The notes beneath the pieces are model-generated. The model had not been told where the DNA came from, did not search any database, and worked only from the letters and a program-made list of their open reading frames with translations. Positions 25,344-34,345 of a stretch of DNA of 35,971 bases are shown one piece after another (the stretch's first letter is position 1; each line of letters begins with the position of its first letter). A program made the position numbers and the translations under genes. Origin of the DNA: an uncultured Alteromonadales bacterium (GTDB lineage Bacteria > Pseudomonadota > Gammaproteobacteria > Pseudomonadales > Cellvibrionaceae); the NCBI GenBank assembly GCA_937864365.1, contig CALMJT010000221.1:1-35971 (forward strand), in the 5' to 3' direction.

Positions 25344-27773
25344 TTACTGAACCAACATCAATGCACTACCAGCAGCGGCGGCACAGGTCGCAGTAGCGGC
25401 AGCGTTAGCATTAGTCGATGTCAAAATACGATCATAAAGTTGTTCTAACTCGCTGCGAACCGAACGAGTTGCGCCACCAACCGGAGTTTCGGGGTCTGGC
25501 TGCGTGTTAAGTGCCTGACCTGAATTGACGGATAGACGGTTGGCCAGTAAACGATCTAAGAGTGTATCAATCAGCGCATCGCGACCGGTTAAGCCTTGTG
25601 TAGTCACCATTTGGTTACAATAGGCGACAGCAAGTTGAGCAATACCAGTTTGATGCGATGTTAAGAAACCAGAAATATTCTCAACGGTTGGCAACTGCTG
25701 CTGCAACGTATTGTAAGACTCGGCAACGTTTGCCTGAGTAATTGGAACACCCGTAACAGATGACAGAGTCGCATTAATCTCTGCAAAGGTTTTAATACCA
25801 ATATCAGACACAGGCTCCAAATCCAGCGCCGGAGCGGCTGTTGGTGGCGTCGGAATCGGACGATTGAAAGAGCTATTGCCAATTTGATCGAAACTCAAGA
25901 AGAACAGATCATCGTCAGGGCCAAAATCCAAAGGTACCAAAGCACCCAATCGTGAAAGCACCTGGCCGTTCACTGGATCGTAACTGGCGGTCGTAATATC
26001 AACATCCAAGTTTGCAAATGCTTGGCCTACCTCAGCCTCTTGCCCATTCACACCAAGGTACATGCCTTCAATATGAACCTGACCAATGGTTGCATTAGGA
26101 TCAAGGCTGATGAAAAACGGCTCGGTAAATAGATACGAGAAGCTGTCTAGCTGCTGAACCTCAAACGCTATATAAGATTCAGAAACATTAGTGTGCTCTT
26201 CAACGTTGAAGAGTAAGAAGAAGCGCTCACCAACACCGACTTCAAAGTTGTTAATGATGTCTTCTTGAGACATAGCCCGGTTGTGAATAGCTAACAGTCG
26301 AATCACACCCTGCCAAGGATCTGTTCCATCAACTTCGGACCCCAAAACCAACGCAAAGCTGCTGTTCCAAGCATTGAGGTTGCCACCGGCAGCACCTTCT
26401 TCTGCGACGAGAACACCATTCACATATAAACGTCGACCATCGACAGGATCAAAGGTAGCAACCACATGTTGCAAGGTAGCTTGTAAAATTTCGTCGCCGT
26501 TGTCGGTGCTCAAAGCGGGCTCACCGTTGGCGTCAGAAGTACTGCTGCGAGCAAGAAAATCGTAGGCAAATTCAGTCTGCCCCAGCAATAGGTTTCTCGT
26601 ATTCGCAGAACCCGAGTAACTGACAATTCGAGCTGGGCCGTCTTGGCTGACATTGGCCGGAACGACCCAAGCCTCAACGGTATATTCACCCGTTGCAGTG
26701 ATAAGATCATAGAGCTTACGGCTTTGCGATGTCGGCGCTTGGGCACGGCCACCGTCACCGATATCAATACCAAAACCACCTACCCATTCAACATCACCAG
26801 TAAGATTTAGGTTAACGGACGGTTCTACACCACTGGTATCAAAAGCGGTTCGTCCTTCACCTTCTGAGAAATCCCAAAGAGCGATTAGATTGGTTTCAAC
26901 TCGACCGCCGCTGCTGGCAATAATGCCGTCGCTAGTTAAGTTAACCGCGCGACTGATAACCAACGCTGGATCTACTTCGGTCACAGGAATGGTGCCAGAT
27001 AAGGCTGCAATTGCTTCTGCCATAGTGATGGCGTTGTCTGGACAATCACTCCAGCAGTTGTGAGATTCATTGAGGCGAATCACCAAACGAGAGTTGGTTG
27101 GTGTTGCCAAATCAATACGCGGCTGAGCGGCTGCGTAGGCAACATCTACATCACTACTGCCAAAAAATGGTTGCTGTGGTGTGGATGAATCTTCCGAGTG
27201 ACAATCTGAACAGAATGCACTCAAAAGCGGATAAACCGTCGCCGCAAATTCGCTAGAATCTTGCGGGAAGACCTGTGCACCACCAACGTCACGTAAAACC
27301 GGAGCGGTCAGTTCAATAGAGTTTGAAGAAGTGCCAGACGCTTCGGCCCAATCACGAATAAAGCCTTCAATTAAAGTTAAACATACGGAATTTACCGCCA
27401 ACCAACAGTTATGCGGTTCTGCAACTTTAGTAACTAGGCGCGATTGAGCGGGGTTTTCCAAATCAACCAAGGCATTAACTTCGGCATAAGCTAGGTTGAT
27501 ATCGTCGGTTCGAACAAAGGTCGGCGGTGTTTCACCGGTATCATGACAGGCGCCACAGCGATCTGGACGAGCTAAATTTTCCCACACATTTAACCGGAAG
27601 TTCTGAACGTCGTCATTAGCAGGGTCAGGGCCGTTATAAACCACCATCGGTGGAATATCGTTACTGGTGTCTTGGTTTACTATGACATCCGCACCAGAAC
27701 CACTACTACCACCGCAGGCGGCGAGAGCTAAGGAAAGGGAGATAATTGAAAAATATGCGAATAGTGTCTTCAT
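25344..27773 (-). CDS. Lipoprotein with two tandem heme modules and a LamG domain
   Basis: This is an 809-residue lipoprotein. The signal peptide ends at lipobox C20 (LAAC-GG). Two c-type heme motifs occur in duplicated modules: C73-G-A-C-H77 and C188-S-D-C-H192. Each is followed by an aromatic/Asp segment, AYA..., then SRLV...HNCW (near 121-124 and 245-248). A LamG/concanavalin-like domain follows at about 305-500 (LIALWDFSEGEGRTAFDTSG; EYTVEAWVVPANVSQDGPARI; HVVATFDPVDGRRLYVNGVLV). The last 300 residues are unrecognised, with a Pro-rich hinge near 655. The Shine-Dalgarno AGGAG overlaps the upstream TAG stop. It probably is a periplasm-facing or surface electron carrier that binds a glycan or protein partner; the ligand is unknown. 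Confidence 0.78.
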   Translation of the reverse strand: MKTLFAYFSIISLSLALAACGGSSGSGADVIVNQDTSNDIPPMVVYNGPDPANDDVQNFRLNVWENLARPDRCGACHDTGETPPTFVRTDDINLAYAEVNALVDLENPAQSRLVTKVAEPHNCWLAVNSVCLTLIEGFIRDWAEASGTSSNSIELTAPVLRDVGGAQVFPQDSSEFAATVYPLLSAFCSDCHSEDSSTPQQPFFGSSDVDVAYAAAQPRIDLATPTNSRLVIRLNESHNCWSDCPDNAITMAEAIAALSGTIPVTEVDPALVISRAVNLTSDGIIASSGGRVETNLIALWDFSEGEGRTAFDTSGVEPSVNLNLTGDVEWVGGFGIDIGDGGRAQAPTSQSRKLYDLITATGEYTVEAWVVPANVSQDGPARIVSYSGSANTRNLLLGQTEFAYDFLARSSTSDANGEPALSTDNGDEILQATLQHVVATFDPVDGRRLYVNGVLVAEEGAAGGNLNAWNSSFALVLGSEVDGTDPWQGVIRLLAIHNRAMSQEDIINNFEVGVGERFFLLFNVEEHTNVSESYIAFEVQQLDSFSYLFTEPFFISLDPNATIGQVHIEGMYLGVNGQEAEVGQAFANLDVDITTASYDPVNGQVLSRLGALVPLDFGPDDDLFFLSFDQIGNSSFNRPIPTPPTAAPALDLEPVSDIGIKTFAEINATLSSVTGVPITQANVAESYNTLQQQLPTVENISGFLTSHQTGIAQLAVAYCNQMVTTQGLTGRDALIDTLLDRLLANRLSVNSGQALNTQPDPETPVGGATRSVRSELEQLYDRILTSTNANAAATATCAAAAGSALMLVQ

Positions 27774-27779
27774 GATATT

Positions 27780-27784
27780 CTCCT
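27780..27784 (-). promoter_or_regulatory. Shine-Dalgarno overlapping upstream stop codon
   Basis: The AGGAG of the LamG/heme lipoprotein gene shares two bases with the TAG stop of the preceding mono-heme gene (27783-27785). The start ATG lies 6 nt further on. This indicates translational coupling of the two heme proteins. Confidence 0.7.
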
Positions 27785-29030
27785 ATTCGCCCTTGCAGTA
27801 GTTTGCGCTCTCTGCAAACACTTGTTTTATATTGTAGTTTGTCGATTGAAAACTAGAGACCATTGCATCAATCTGATTTCGATCGGTCGCGTCAACGGGT
27901 GGGCGTAAACACACAGTGTTAAATACCTTAGTAACTTGGCAACTTGCAAACGCATCACTGTGAGCAAGCTCCATACTCATACTTCTCGCACCAGATCCCG
28001 TGCCGGGCAGCGATTCATCCCAACCGATGGCGCGGTTAATTCCTTGGCGCCAGTAGTTATCCCAATTATCGTTAGGCGTGATAAATCCAAATGGGAAACT
28101 ATTACTGTTGATCAGGTATTTTTCTTGAACACGAGTCCCAGTAACCGGGTCAATGTCTCCGGCTCTGTGGTAGTCAATCTGACCATTCTCACCGGTCGGG
28201 TCGGTATCAACATCAAAATTCCATGAGTAATAAGCGTATGCTTGAGCTAAAGGGTCCATTCCCGAATGGCAACCCACACAGTTATTAAGGAAGACTCGGC
28301 TATCACCACCCGGACTTCTCGATACATCTTGGCGGATTCGGTCTGGAATTCTTGTGTTATCTTGAAGCTGCTCAAGATCGGTACAAAGATGATTCAACAA
28401 GGTAAAGCGGAACATTGCCCGGTTGGTACCGGCAAAAAAGAAAGCTCTCGCTCCAGCACGACTGGTAATGATTCCCGATGCTGCATCGGACGGTAACCCG
28501 GTAACCTCAGACTGCACTCGCAGCTCTAAGTTATCGCGAAGGTTGATACCGCGTGATTCGAGTTGCTCGTAATGATTGTTGTTGCTGTTAGAGTAAGCCG
28601 CAACGCCCGTGCTCGCAGCACCAACGTAAAGAATGTCGTCGTAGAGAATACGTCTAAAATCGATTTCATCTCGTGTTGCACCAATAACGGTGGCGGTGTA
28701 GTCATTCAACGGGCGAAACACGTCCTCGTCACGATTAGTCCAGGGTGTCACCCAGTTTTTAACCGTCACGCTGTAAAACCGCTCATCGTTCATGGCTATT
28801 CGAGCAGCCTGAACGCCATTTCCCTCGGCAATTAAATTGGCCATGGCCAATAACGTTGACTCAGTGGCTGGGGCACCAACCAAACGGTCATGCATGCGTT
28901 TGGCCTGTTCAAAAGGCCCTGCTTGCACGGATGTTGAAAGAGCTAGAGCTACAGCAAAAGCAGCACATTGAGCTACATTTTTGGTAAACGCTCGCAAGGT
29001 GAACCCTATTTCATTATCTAGGCTAATCAT
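27783..29030 (-). CDS. Exported mono-heme protein, DUF1588/DUF1585-like
   Basis: This is a protein of about 415 residues if started at ATG 29028-29030. The frame also offers ATGs at 29084 and 29081 and a TTG at 29099; none has a clear ribosome site. A hydrophobic signal segment ends STSVQA-GPF. The mature protein is helical and lacks further membrane segments. A single heme c motif, CVGCH (C251, C254, H255), lies in the block RVFLNNCVGCHSGMDPLAQA. This strongly resembles the CxxCH-x-x-(M/I)DPLG pattern of DUF1588/DUF1585 proteins. A late ASCQVTKVFNTVCLRPP segment also resembles such proteins, in which a C-terminal Cys-containing helix follows. It is the first gene of the minus-strand operon with the LamG and DUF1501-like genes. 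Confidence 0.72.
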   Translation of the reverse strand: MISLDNEIGFTLRAFTKNVAQCAAFAVALALSTSVQAGPFEQAKRMHDRLVGAPATESTLLAMANLIAEGNGVQAARIAMNDERFYSVTVKNWVTPWTNRDEDVFRPLNDYTATVIGATRDEIDFRRILYDDILYVGAASTGVAAYSNSNNNHYEQLESRGINLRDNLELRVQSEVTGLPSDAASGIITSRAGARAFFFAGTNRAMFRFTLLNHLCTDLEQLQDNTRIPDRIRQDVSRSPGGDSRVFLNNCVGCHSGMDPLAQAYAYYSWNFDVDTDPTGENGQIDYHRAGDIDPVTGTRVQEKYLINSNSFPFGFITPNDNWDNYWRQGINRAIGWDESLPGTGSGARSMSMELAHSDAFASCQVTKVFNTVCLRPPVDATDRNQIDAMVSSFQSTNYNIKQVFAESANYCKGE

Positions 29031-29084
29031 GTGATTTCGCAGAATGTTCTCAGTATTTTGAGCTGAATGGACAGAATCCATCAT

Positions 29085-29697
29085 CGTTGTTAACCACAAA
29101 GTTTAACCTTTAATGGTTAGAAACTTGTGTTTATTGCAACACAAAATCTTCAAATTTAAGGAATAGCACTTTCTTATCGGAATCATCAGTGCAAATAATG
29201 GTTGCCTCGGCAAACCAGCATCCAAGTCAAATTCACTGATATTATGCGGATAAAAACCGAGATAGACAGGACTTGTTCGCGCCAGTAGATGTTAAACAAG
29301 TCTCAAGTTAGAGCATCACTAATGTCTAAATTTAAATAACATCTAAACATAACAAAATTATATTCTAATAATCTTTAAATTATGTATTCTCAGTTATTAA
29401 TTGCTAATGAATAAACCAAACATCTGATAAATCTAGCATTTTTCTGTTTGTCGTTTTTAATCCCGAATCTTGTGCTTTCGAGCTGTGCTTTTAATTTCGT
29501 GAATTATGGCACGGATAGATTTAGCGGATTTCCAGACAATTCAGGGCATTAAAAGTCTGTGCGAAGACTCAGTGCTAGTAAAACTAACTTCACACACTTT
29601 GAAAGATTACTCAGAGCAATTTAACTGGCCTGCGTCGGTTGCTACTTAGGCCAAAGCCTTACCGAGCACCTTATTTAACCATCATTTGGGAAACCCC
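29085..29697. other. Divergent regulatory spacer of the two envelope operons
   Basis: No gene is supported here. It is AT-rich, especially 29320-29460, and separates the mono-heme operon (minus) from the HzsA-like operon (plus). A small hairpin TTGTGT-N8-ACACAA lies at 29125-29144. It must contain both promoters; I could not identify a confident -35/-10 pair or known operator. Confidence 0.6.
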
Positions 29698-32379
29698 ATG
29701 TTGTTACGTCGTTATCATCGTCTGTATCTGCCAACTCTTTTAGCAATAGCACTTACAGGCTGCGGCGGCGCAGGCTCCAGCGGAGGCAATGGTGGTGTCA
29801 GTTCGGGCGACGAGCCCGATGTGGTTGTTCAAGATATTCCCATCGCATACATTCGCCGACCAATACCGGTTGATGATAACGGCGATATGATTGCTAACGA
29901 ACTGCTCGACCCAACGCAATTTTTCCCAGGGGCCGAGTTGATTATTCGTGAACGAGCCGATTCAGATGCACAAGAGTTTATTGTTACTGAGGGAGTATTT
30001 GCCGAAGGCGAGCTTTACGATGTAAAAGATTTGAGCGTATCCAACGACGGCGAACTGCTGCTATTTGCAATGCGAGCGCCTGAAATCGAAGACGCCGATG
30101 ACGACGAACAGCCCACTTGGAACATTTGGGAATACAACCTTGCGGAAAATATTCTGCGCCGAATCATAGTCGATGACATCACCGCCGAGGCAGGCCAAGA
30201 TGTGAACCCGCATTATCTTCCTGATGGCAGAATTGTTTTTTCTTCTACTCGCCAAGAGCGCAGCCGTGCCGTCTTACTCGACGATGGCAAACCTCAGTAT
30301 GCCGCTCAAACAGAAGCTAACGCTGAAGATGGCTTTGTTCTGCACGTCATGGAAAATACCGGCATTAATATTCAACAAATCACTTACAATCAAAGCCACG
30401 ATTTACAACCCACCGTGATCGCCAACGGACAAATCGTATTCAATCGTTGGAGCAACAAAGATCGAACCAACCGTGTTTCACTGTTTAGCATTCGCCCAGA
30501 CGGTCAAGACAATCAACAGTTATATGGCTATAACAGCCAAACCACAGGCTTTGAAGGCTCACAAGCGATTTTTTTTGATCCGAAACCTATGGCCGATGGC
30601 AGGATGCTCGCCCTACTTCGAACGCGTAACTCCACCAACTGGGGCGGCGACATAGTTGCAATTGATATTGATAATTTCAGTGACGCTAACCAAGACATCA
30701 ACCTGCCCATAAATGTCGACAACCCCGGTGACGCCGACATGACCGGCGGGCAAGAATCCTTGGCATTTGGTGTGATTCCTGTCGATAACAACCCAAATAC
30801 TATTTCTCTGAATGGGTACTTCGCCGCGGCTACAGACCTGTTTGACAGTACCTCAAGACTGCTCGTGAGCTGGACAAACTGCCGATTAGAAGATCCAAAT
30901 ACCGGCGCGACACTCGCCTGTACCGACGATAACTTTACAATTGAAGGCATTACCGAAGCACAACCATTGTATGGGCTTTGGATTTACGATTTATCCGCCC
31001 GAACGCTTCTGCCAATCTTTCCGGCTACAGTCGGTGTCATGTACACCGATGTGGTCTCCTTTGGCGCCAGAGCAGAAGATTTGTTCTTGGCCGATCGACA
31101 ACCCGGCGTCGAGCTTGATCAAATGCAGGTTGACGCTAACCTTGCCGAACTGCACATTCGCAACGTTTACGAAACTAACGGCGAAGATACCAGCATTGGT
31201 ATCGCAAGGCTCGCTGACCCTGTACTTACAACAGCGGCGCAACGTCCAGCTCGCTTCTTAAAAATAGAAAAAGCCGTTAGCATTCCCGACGATGAGGTGT
31301 TCGACTTCGATCGCTCCGCTTTTGGTTTTTCTAACTCGATGCGCGAAATAATTGGGTATGTGCCTGTTGAGCCCGACGGCTCGGTAATGACGTTGGTTCC
31401 AACTGATGTCGCATTAACCGTATCCATCACCAACGCCCAAGGTCAACGTATTAGCCGAACCAGCCCAACGTGGTTTACCGCCCGCCCTGGTGAAAATATT
31501 CAATCCAATGATTTGAGCATTGCACTGCGTCGCCTCGATGCGAGTCAACCATCCAGTAACCCCGGCGCACCGACAAACGGCTTCAACTTCCCAAATACCG
31601 AACCTCTACTTATCGCCTTTGAAGGCGAAACCATGGCTGAGACTTTTGCTCGCATTAACGGCATTCGTGAACCCAGCGTCGATTTGATTTTTGTCGACGA
31701 CTGGACCGACCCGAATATTCGTCCAAAAGACCCGAGCTTCTCCTTTTTGTATGCCGACCTAGAAACACAAGCACCAGCCATTGAGGCCTGCCAAGATGAT
31801 TGGGACGCAACCTGTAGAACCATCATCCACTATCCCGACCACATTCAACCCCTCTGGGATTTAGAACGCATCACGCTTGATATCAATGGTAACGAAATCA
31901 GCAACAACACCTGCACAGTTTGTCACAGTACTCGTGATGCTATGGATCAACTTCAGGTTCCGGCAGGTCAGCTCGAGCTCGGCCAAATGCCACTAGACGG
32001 GAATCAGCAATTTCGCTCATTTAGAGAACTATTGGCTAATGATACCGAGGATGCCATTGTTGATGGGGCCCTCGTCCAAAGAACCGAAGAAGAATTCGCT
32101 CGGGATGAAAACGGCAATGTCATTTTTGAGACAGACGCCAACGGCAATATCATCCTTGATGAAAATGGCGCACCAATACCAGTAATAAATATCATAACCT
32201 TCCCTGTCGTTCGCAGCATGATTGCTAACAATGCACAAGCGAGCTCTTTCTTCGATATTTTCGAAGCTGGAGCCAGCCATGAGGGATTCTTGTCCGACGC
32301 TGAACTAAAACTCATTAGTGAGTGGCTAGATTTAGGCGCACAGTATTACAATAACCCTTTTGATGCTCCGGAAGATTGA
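29698..32379 (+). CDS. HzsA-related lipoprotein with beta-propeller repeats and one heme c motif
   Basis: This is an 893-residue lipoprotein counted from the ATG at 29698, which has a GGA 7 nt upstream; the frame also opens at TTG 29686. The lipobox is LTGC (C22) followed by a Gly/Ser linker. PD40/TolB-like propeller strands recur, for example NPHYLPDGRIVFSSTRQE near 170, QPTVIANGQIVFNRW near 238 and DPKPMADGRMLALLR near 294. Near the C-terminus HYPDHIQPLW (711-720) precedes the heme motif C739-T-V-C-H743. This layout resembles HzsA-related proteins, homologues of the hydrazine synthase alpha subunit found outside anammox bacteria. It begins a six-gene operon. Hydrazine chemistry should not be assumed; the role is unknown. 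Confidence 0.78.
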   Translation: MLLRRYHRLYLPTLLAIALTGCGGAGSSGGNGGVSSGDEPDVVVQDIPIAYIRRPIPVDDNGDMIANELLDPTQFFPGAELIIRERADSDAQEFIVTEGVFAEGELYDVKDLSVSNDGELLLFAMRAPEIEDADDDEQPTWNIWEYNLAENILRRIIVDDITAEAGQDVNPHYLPDGRIVFSSTRQERSRAVLLDDGKPQYAAQTEANAEDGFVLHVMENTGINIQQITYNQSHDLQPTVIANGQIVFNRWSNKDRTNRVSLFSIRPDGQDNQQLYGYNSQTTGFEGSQAIFFDPKPMADGRMLALLRTRNSTNWGGDIVAIDIDNFSDANQDINLPINVDNPGDADMTGGQESLAFGVIPVDNNPNTISLNGYFAAATDLFDSTSRLLVSWTNCRLEDPNTGATLACTDDNFTIEGITEAQPLYGLWIYDLSARTLLPIFPATVGVMYTDVVSFGARAEDLFLADRQPGVELDQMQVDANLAELHIRNVYETNGEDTSIGIARLADPVLTTAAQRPARFLKIEKAVSIPDDEVFDFDRSAFGFSNSMREIIGYVPVEPDGSVMTLVPTDVALTVSITNAQGQRISRTSPTWFTARPGENIQSNDLSIALRRLDASQPSSNPGAPTNGFNFPNTEPLLIAFEGETMAETFARINGIREPSVDLIFVDDWTDPNIRPKDPSFSFLYADLETQAPAIEACQDDWDATCRTIIHYPDHIQPLWDLERITLDINGNEISNNTCTVCHSTRDAMDQLQVPAGQLELGQMPLDGNQQFRSFRELLANDTEDAIVDGALVQRTEEEFARDENGNVIFETDANGNIILDENGAPIPVINIITFPVVRSMIANNAQASSFFDIFEAGASHEGFLSDAELKLISEWLDLGAQYYNNPFDAPED

Positions 32380-32410
32380 GCATTAACTCGCTAAAAATAC
32401 GGAATATATT

Positions 32411-33160
32411 TTGTCGCTGCCTACTTACTTCACTCGCCTAATCTGCGTTTGTAGTCTACTGTTCATCACGCCTGCGTGTTTGGCCAAAGACGCTACCAAC
32501 GTCATAGTTGATACAGGATACATTGATGTTCACACAGGCCCTGGCCGAGGCTACCCTGTTTTTCATGCCCTTGAAAAAGGCGAAACCATTGAGCTACTAA
32601 AACAGCGCACCGACTGGATTAAAGTTAAAACCAAGCGCGGAAAAAAAGGCTGGATTCACGTCAGTGACGTTAACAAAACTCGTGGCGTAAACGGAGAAGT
32701 GGTAGCGTTTTCTACGCCGGGATTTGAACAATTCTCAAACCGCAAGTTTGAACTTGGCTTTTCGGCTGGGCAGTTCGAAAATTCTGACTCCATAAGCGCC
32801 TATGTGGGCTGGCATCTCAACAAAAACATCGCTCTTGAAGCTCACGCAACTCAAGTGGTTGGCGACTTCTCAGACAGCAGCATGTTTACCGCAAACGTTG
32901 TGTTAACACCATTTACGAACTGGAGAATCACTCCCTTTGTAACTTTAGGCGCAGGCACAATTGATATCAGCCCAGATGCAACTCTGGTGAGCACCGAAGA
33001 TCGCACTAACGACGTTCTTCAAGTGGGTGGCGGAATTTACGGTTATATTGGACGTCGTTTTGTTGCACGCTTGCAATACAACAACAACACACTGGTCACG
33101 GATCGCAACGAAAATGAGGAGATTAACGAATGGCGACTCGGAATAACGGCTTTCTTTTAG
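32411..33160 (+). CDS. SH3 domain fused to an outer-membrane beta-barrel
   Basis: This 249-residue protein has a signal peptide (about 1-25, ending CLA-K). A bacterial SH3 domain lies at about 35-80 (YIDVHTGPGRGYPVFHALEKG and GWIHVSDV), likely binding peptidoglycan or protein. The rest is beta-strand-rich (FELGFSAGQ, AYVGWHLNK, FVTLGAGTIDIS, RRFVARLQYNN) and ends with Phe, typical of an outer-membrane barrel. The start is TTG at 32411; no in-frame ATG is available before the signal peptide. It follows the HzsA-like gene by 31 bp and overlaps the next gene by 31 bp. Confidence 0.78.
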   Translation: MSLPTYFTRLICVCSLLFITPACLAKDATNVIVDTGYIDVHTGPGRGYPVFHALEKGETIELLKQRTDWIKVKTKRGKKGWIHVSDVNKTRGVNGEVVAFSTPGFEQFSNRKFELGFSAGQFENSDSISAYVGWHLNKNIALEAHATQVVGDFSDSSMFTANVVLTPFTNWRITPFVTLGAGTIDISPDATLVSTEDRTNDVLQVGGGIYGYIGRRFVARLQYNNNTLVTDRNENEEINEWRLGITAFF

Positions 33161-33777
33161 GCCTTGCCATAGTTGCGACTGCAATCAGTTCGGTTTCTTA
33201 CGCACAAGATGATGATGTTTTAGAAGCGATTATTACTCCAGATTTGGAGCGTCGCGAAATCAAAGAAAGTGATCTAGACGCAGAAGATTTTGAAGTCGGC
33301 CTCTACTTTGGTGTGATCAATATCGAAGATTTTGGCAGTAACGACGTCGTCGGTGTTCGATTTGCGTATCATGTGAGTGAAGATTTTTTTATCGAAGCGG
33401 CCTACGCAGAAAGCTCTCTTAGCGAAACCAGCTTCGAGCGTCTATCGGGTGACATTCAGTTATTGACAGATGATCAACGCGACGTCACCTACTACAATTT
33501 GTCTGTTGGCTATAACTTTTTGCCCGGAGAAGTGTTTCTTGGCTCCAAAAGAGCTCTGAATACCAATTTTTATTTGATTGCCGGAATTGGAAGCACCGAG
33601 TTCGCCGACGAAGAGCAGTTTACCTACAACGTTGGCGCCGGCCTCAATGTCTTTCCAACAGACTGGCTAAGTATTCGTCTGGATTTTCGTGATTACATCT
33701 TTGAACATGATATTTTTGGCGAAACAGTAAGCACGAATAACCTAGAGGCCACATTAGGATTCAACATTTATTTCTAA
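33130..33777 (+). CDS. Outer-membrane beta-barrel protein
   Basis: This is a 215-residue protein with a signal peptide (ending SYA-QDDD) and a barrel-like pattern of alternating hydrophobic strands (FEVGLYFGVINIEDF, VGVRFAYHVSEDFFIEAAYAES, YYNLSVGYNFLP, FYLIAGIGS, LEATLGFNIYF). It ends in Phe as BAM substrates do. It overlaps the upstream gene by 31 bp, and its GAGGAG ribosome site lies 8 nt before the ATG, so the start is well supported. It resembles small OmpA/OmpW-like or myxobacterial-type barrel proteins. Its mature N-terminus is acidic. It may pair with the SH3-barrel as an envelope conduit or anchor, which is inference. Confidence 0.8.
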   Translation: MATRNNGFLLGLAIVATAISSVSYAQDDDVLEAIITPDLERREIKESDLDAEDFEVGLYFGVINIEDFGSNDVVGVRFAYHVSEDFFIEAAYAESSLSETSFERLSGDIQLLTDDQRDVTYYNLSVGYNFLPGEVFLGSKRALNTNFYLIAGIGSTEFADEEQFTYNVGAGLNVFPTDWLSIRLDFRDYIFEHDIFGETVSTNNLEATLGFNIYF

Positions 33778-33835
33778 CTGTTGTCATACGTCCGTTCAAA
33801 TTGGCCCAACTAACAGATTATCGAGGATTAAGGAT

Positions 33836-34345
33836 ATGACTCTTAAACAACTATTAGCTCCATTGGCAACGCTGGCTCTGGGACTAACACTTATGACATC
33901 TACCGCCAATGCATCGGTAGAGCTCGACATTAAAGCCCCTGACTTTACGCTTAAACAACGCGGCGGCGAGAACTTCCGCCTGTCTGAGCATCGCGGCGAA
34001 GTGTTGTTCATCAACTTTTGGGCATCTTGGTGTGGCCCTTGCCGCCAAGAAATGCCGCTTTTGGATGAACTGCATCAACGCTACAGCGACGCTGGCTTTA
34101 AAGTCATTGGTATCAGCATTGATGAAGAACAATCTGCCGCTGATGCCATGCTGAAAAAAATCCCTGTTACATTCCCAGTTCTATACGATTCACAAAGCTC
34201 CGTAAGCCAGTTGTTTGATGTAGACGCCATGCCGACCAGCGTATTGGTTGATCGCAACGGCAACATGCGCTTTTTGCATCGCGGCTACAAACCAGGTTAC
34301 GAAGACGACTACCGCGCACAAGTTAAAGAGTTGATCCGCGAATGA
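33836..34345 (+). CDS. TlpA-type periplasmic thioredoxin-like protein
   Basis: This is a 169-residue protein with a signal peptide (about 1-26, ending ANA-S). A redoxin fold follows: KAPDFTLKQRGGENFRLSEH, then FINFWASWCGPCRQEMP with active-site C66-G-P-C69, and the cis-Pro loop MPTSVLVDRNG. TlpA/ResA/CcmG proteins reduce disulfides, notably apocytochrome c cysteines before heme attachment. GAGG lies about 10 nt upstream of the ATG. The next gene overlaps by 4 bp. With four CxxCH sites encoded nearby plus a Cys-tailed DUF4266 lipoprotein, a dedicated thiol-reducing role in this locus is plausible. Confidence 0.9.
   Translation: MTLKQLLAPLATLALGLTLMTSTANASVELDIKAPDFTLKQRGGENFRLSEHRGEVLFINFWASWCGPCRQEMPLLDELHQRYSDAGFKVIGISIDEEQSAADAMLKKIPVTFPVLYDSQSSVSQLFDVDAMPTSVLVDRNGNMRFLHRGYKPGYEDDYRAQVKELIRE

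Noticed and set aside
29125-29144. TTGTGT-N8-ACACAA as a CRP site upstream of the heme operons
   Set aside because: The half-sites are spaced by 8 rather than 6 and lack the TGTGA/TCACA core, so it is better described as a small inverted repeat.
29698-32379. Annotation as a hydrazine synthase subunit
   Set aside because: The resemblance is to the broad HzsA-related family; the window has no other hydrazine synthase subunit and the protein is a lipoprotein, so hydrazine metabolism is unsupported.
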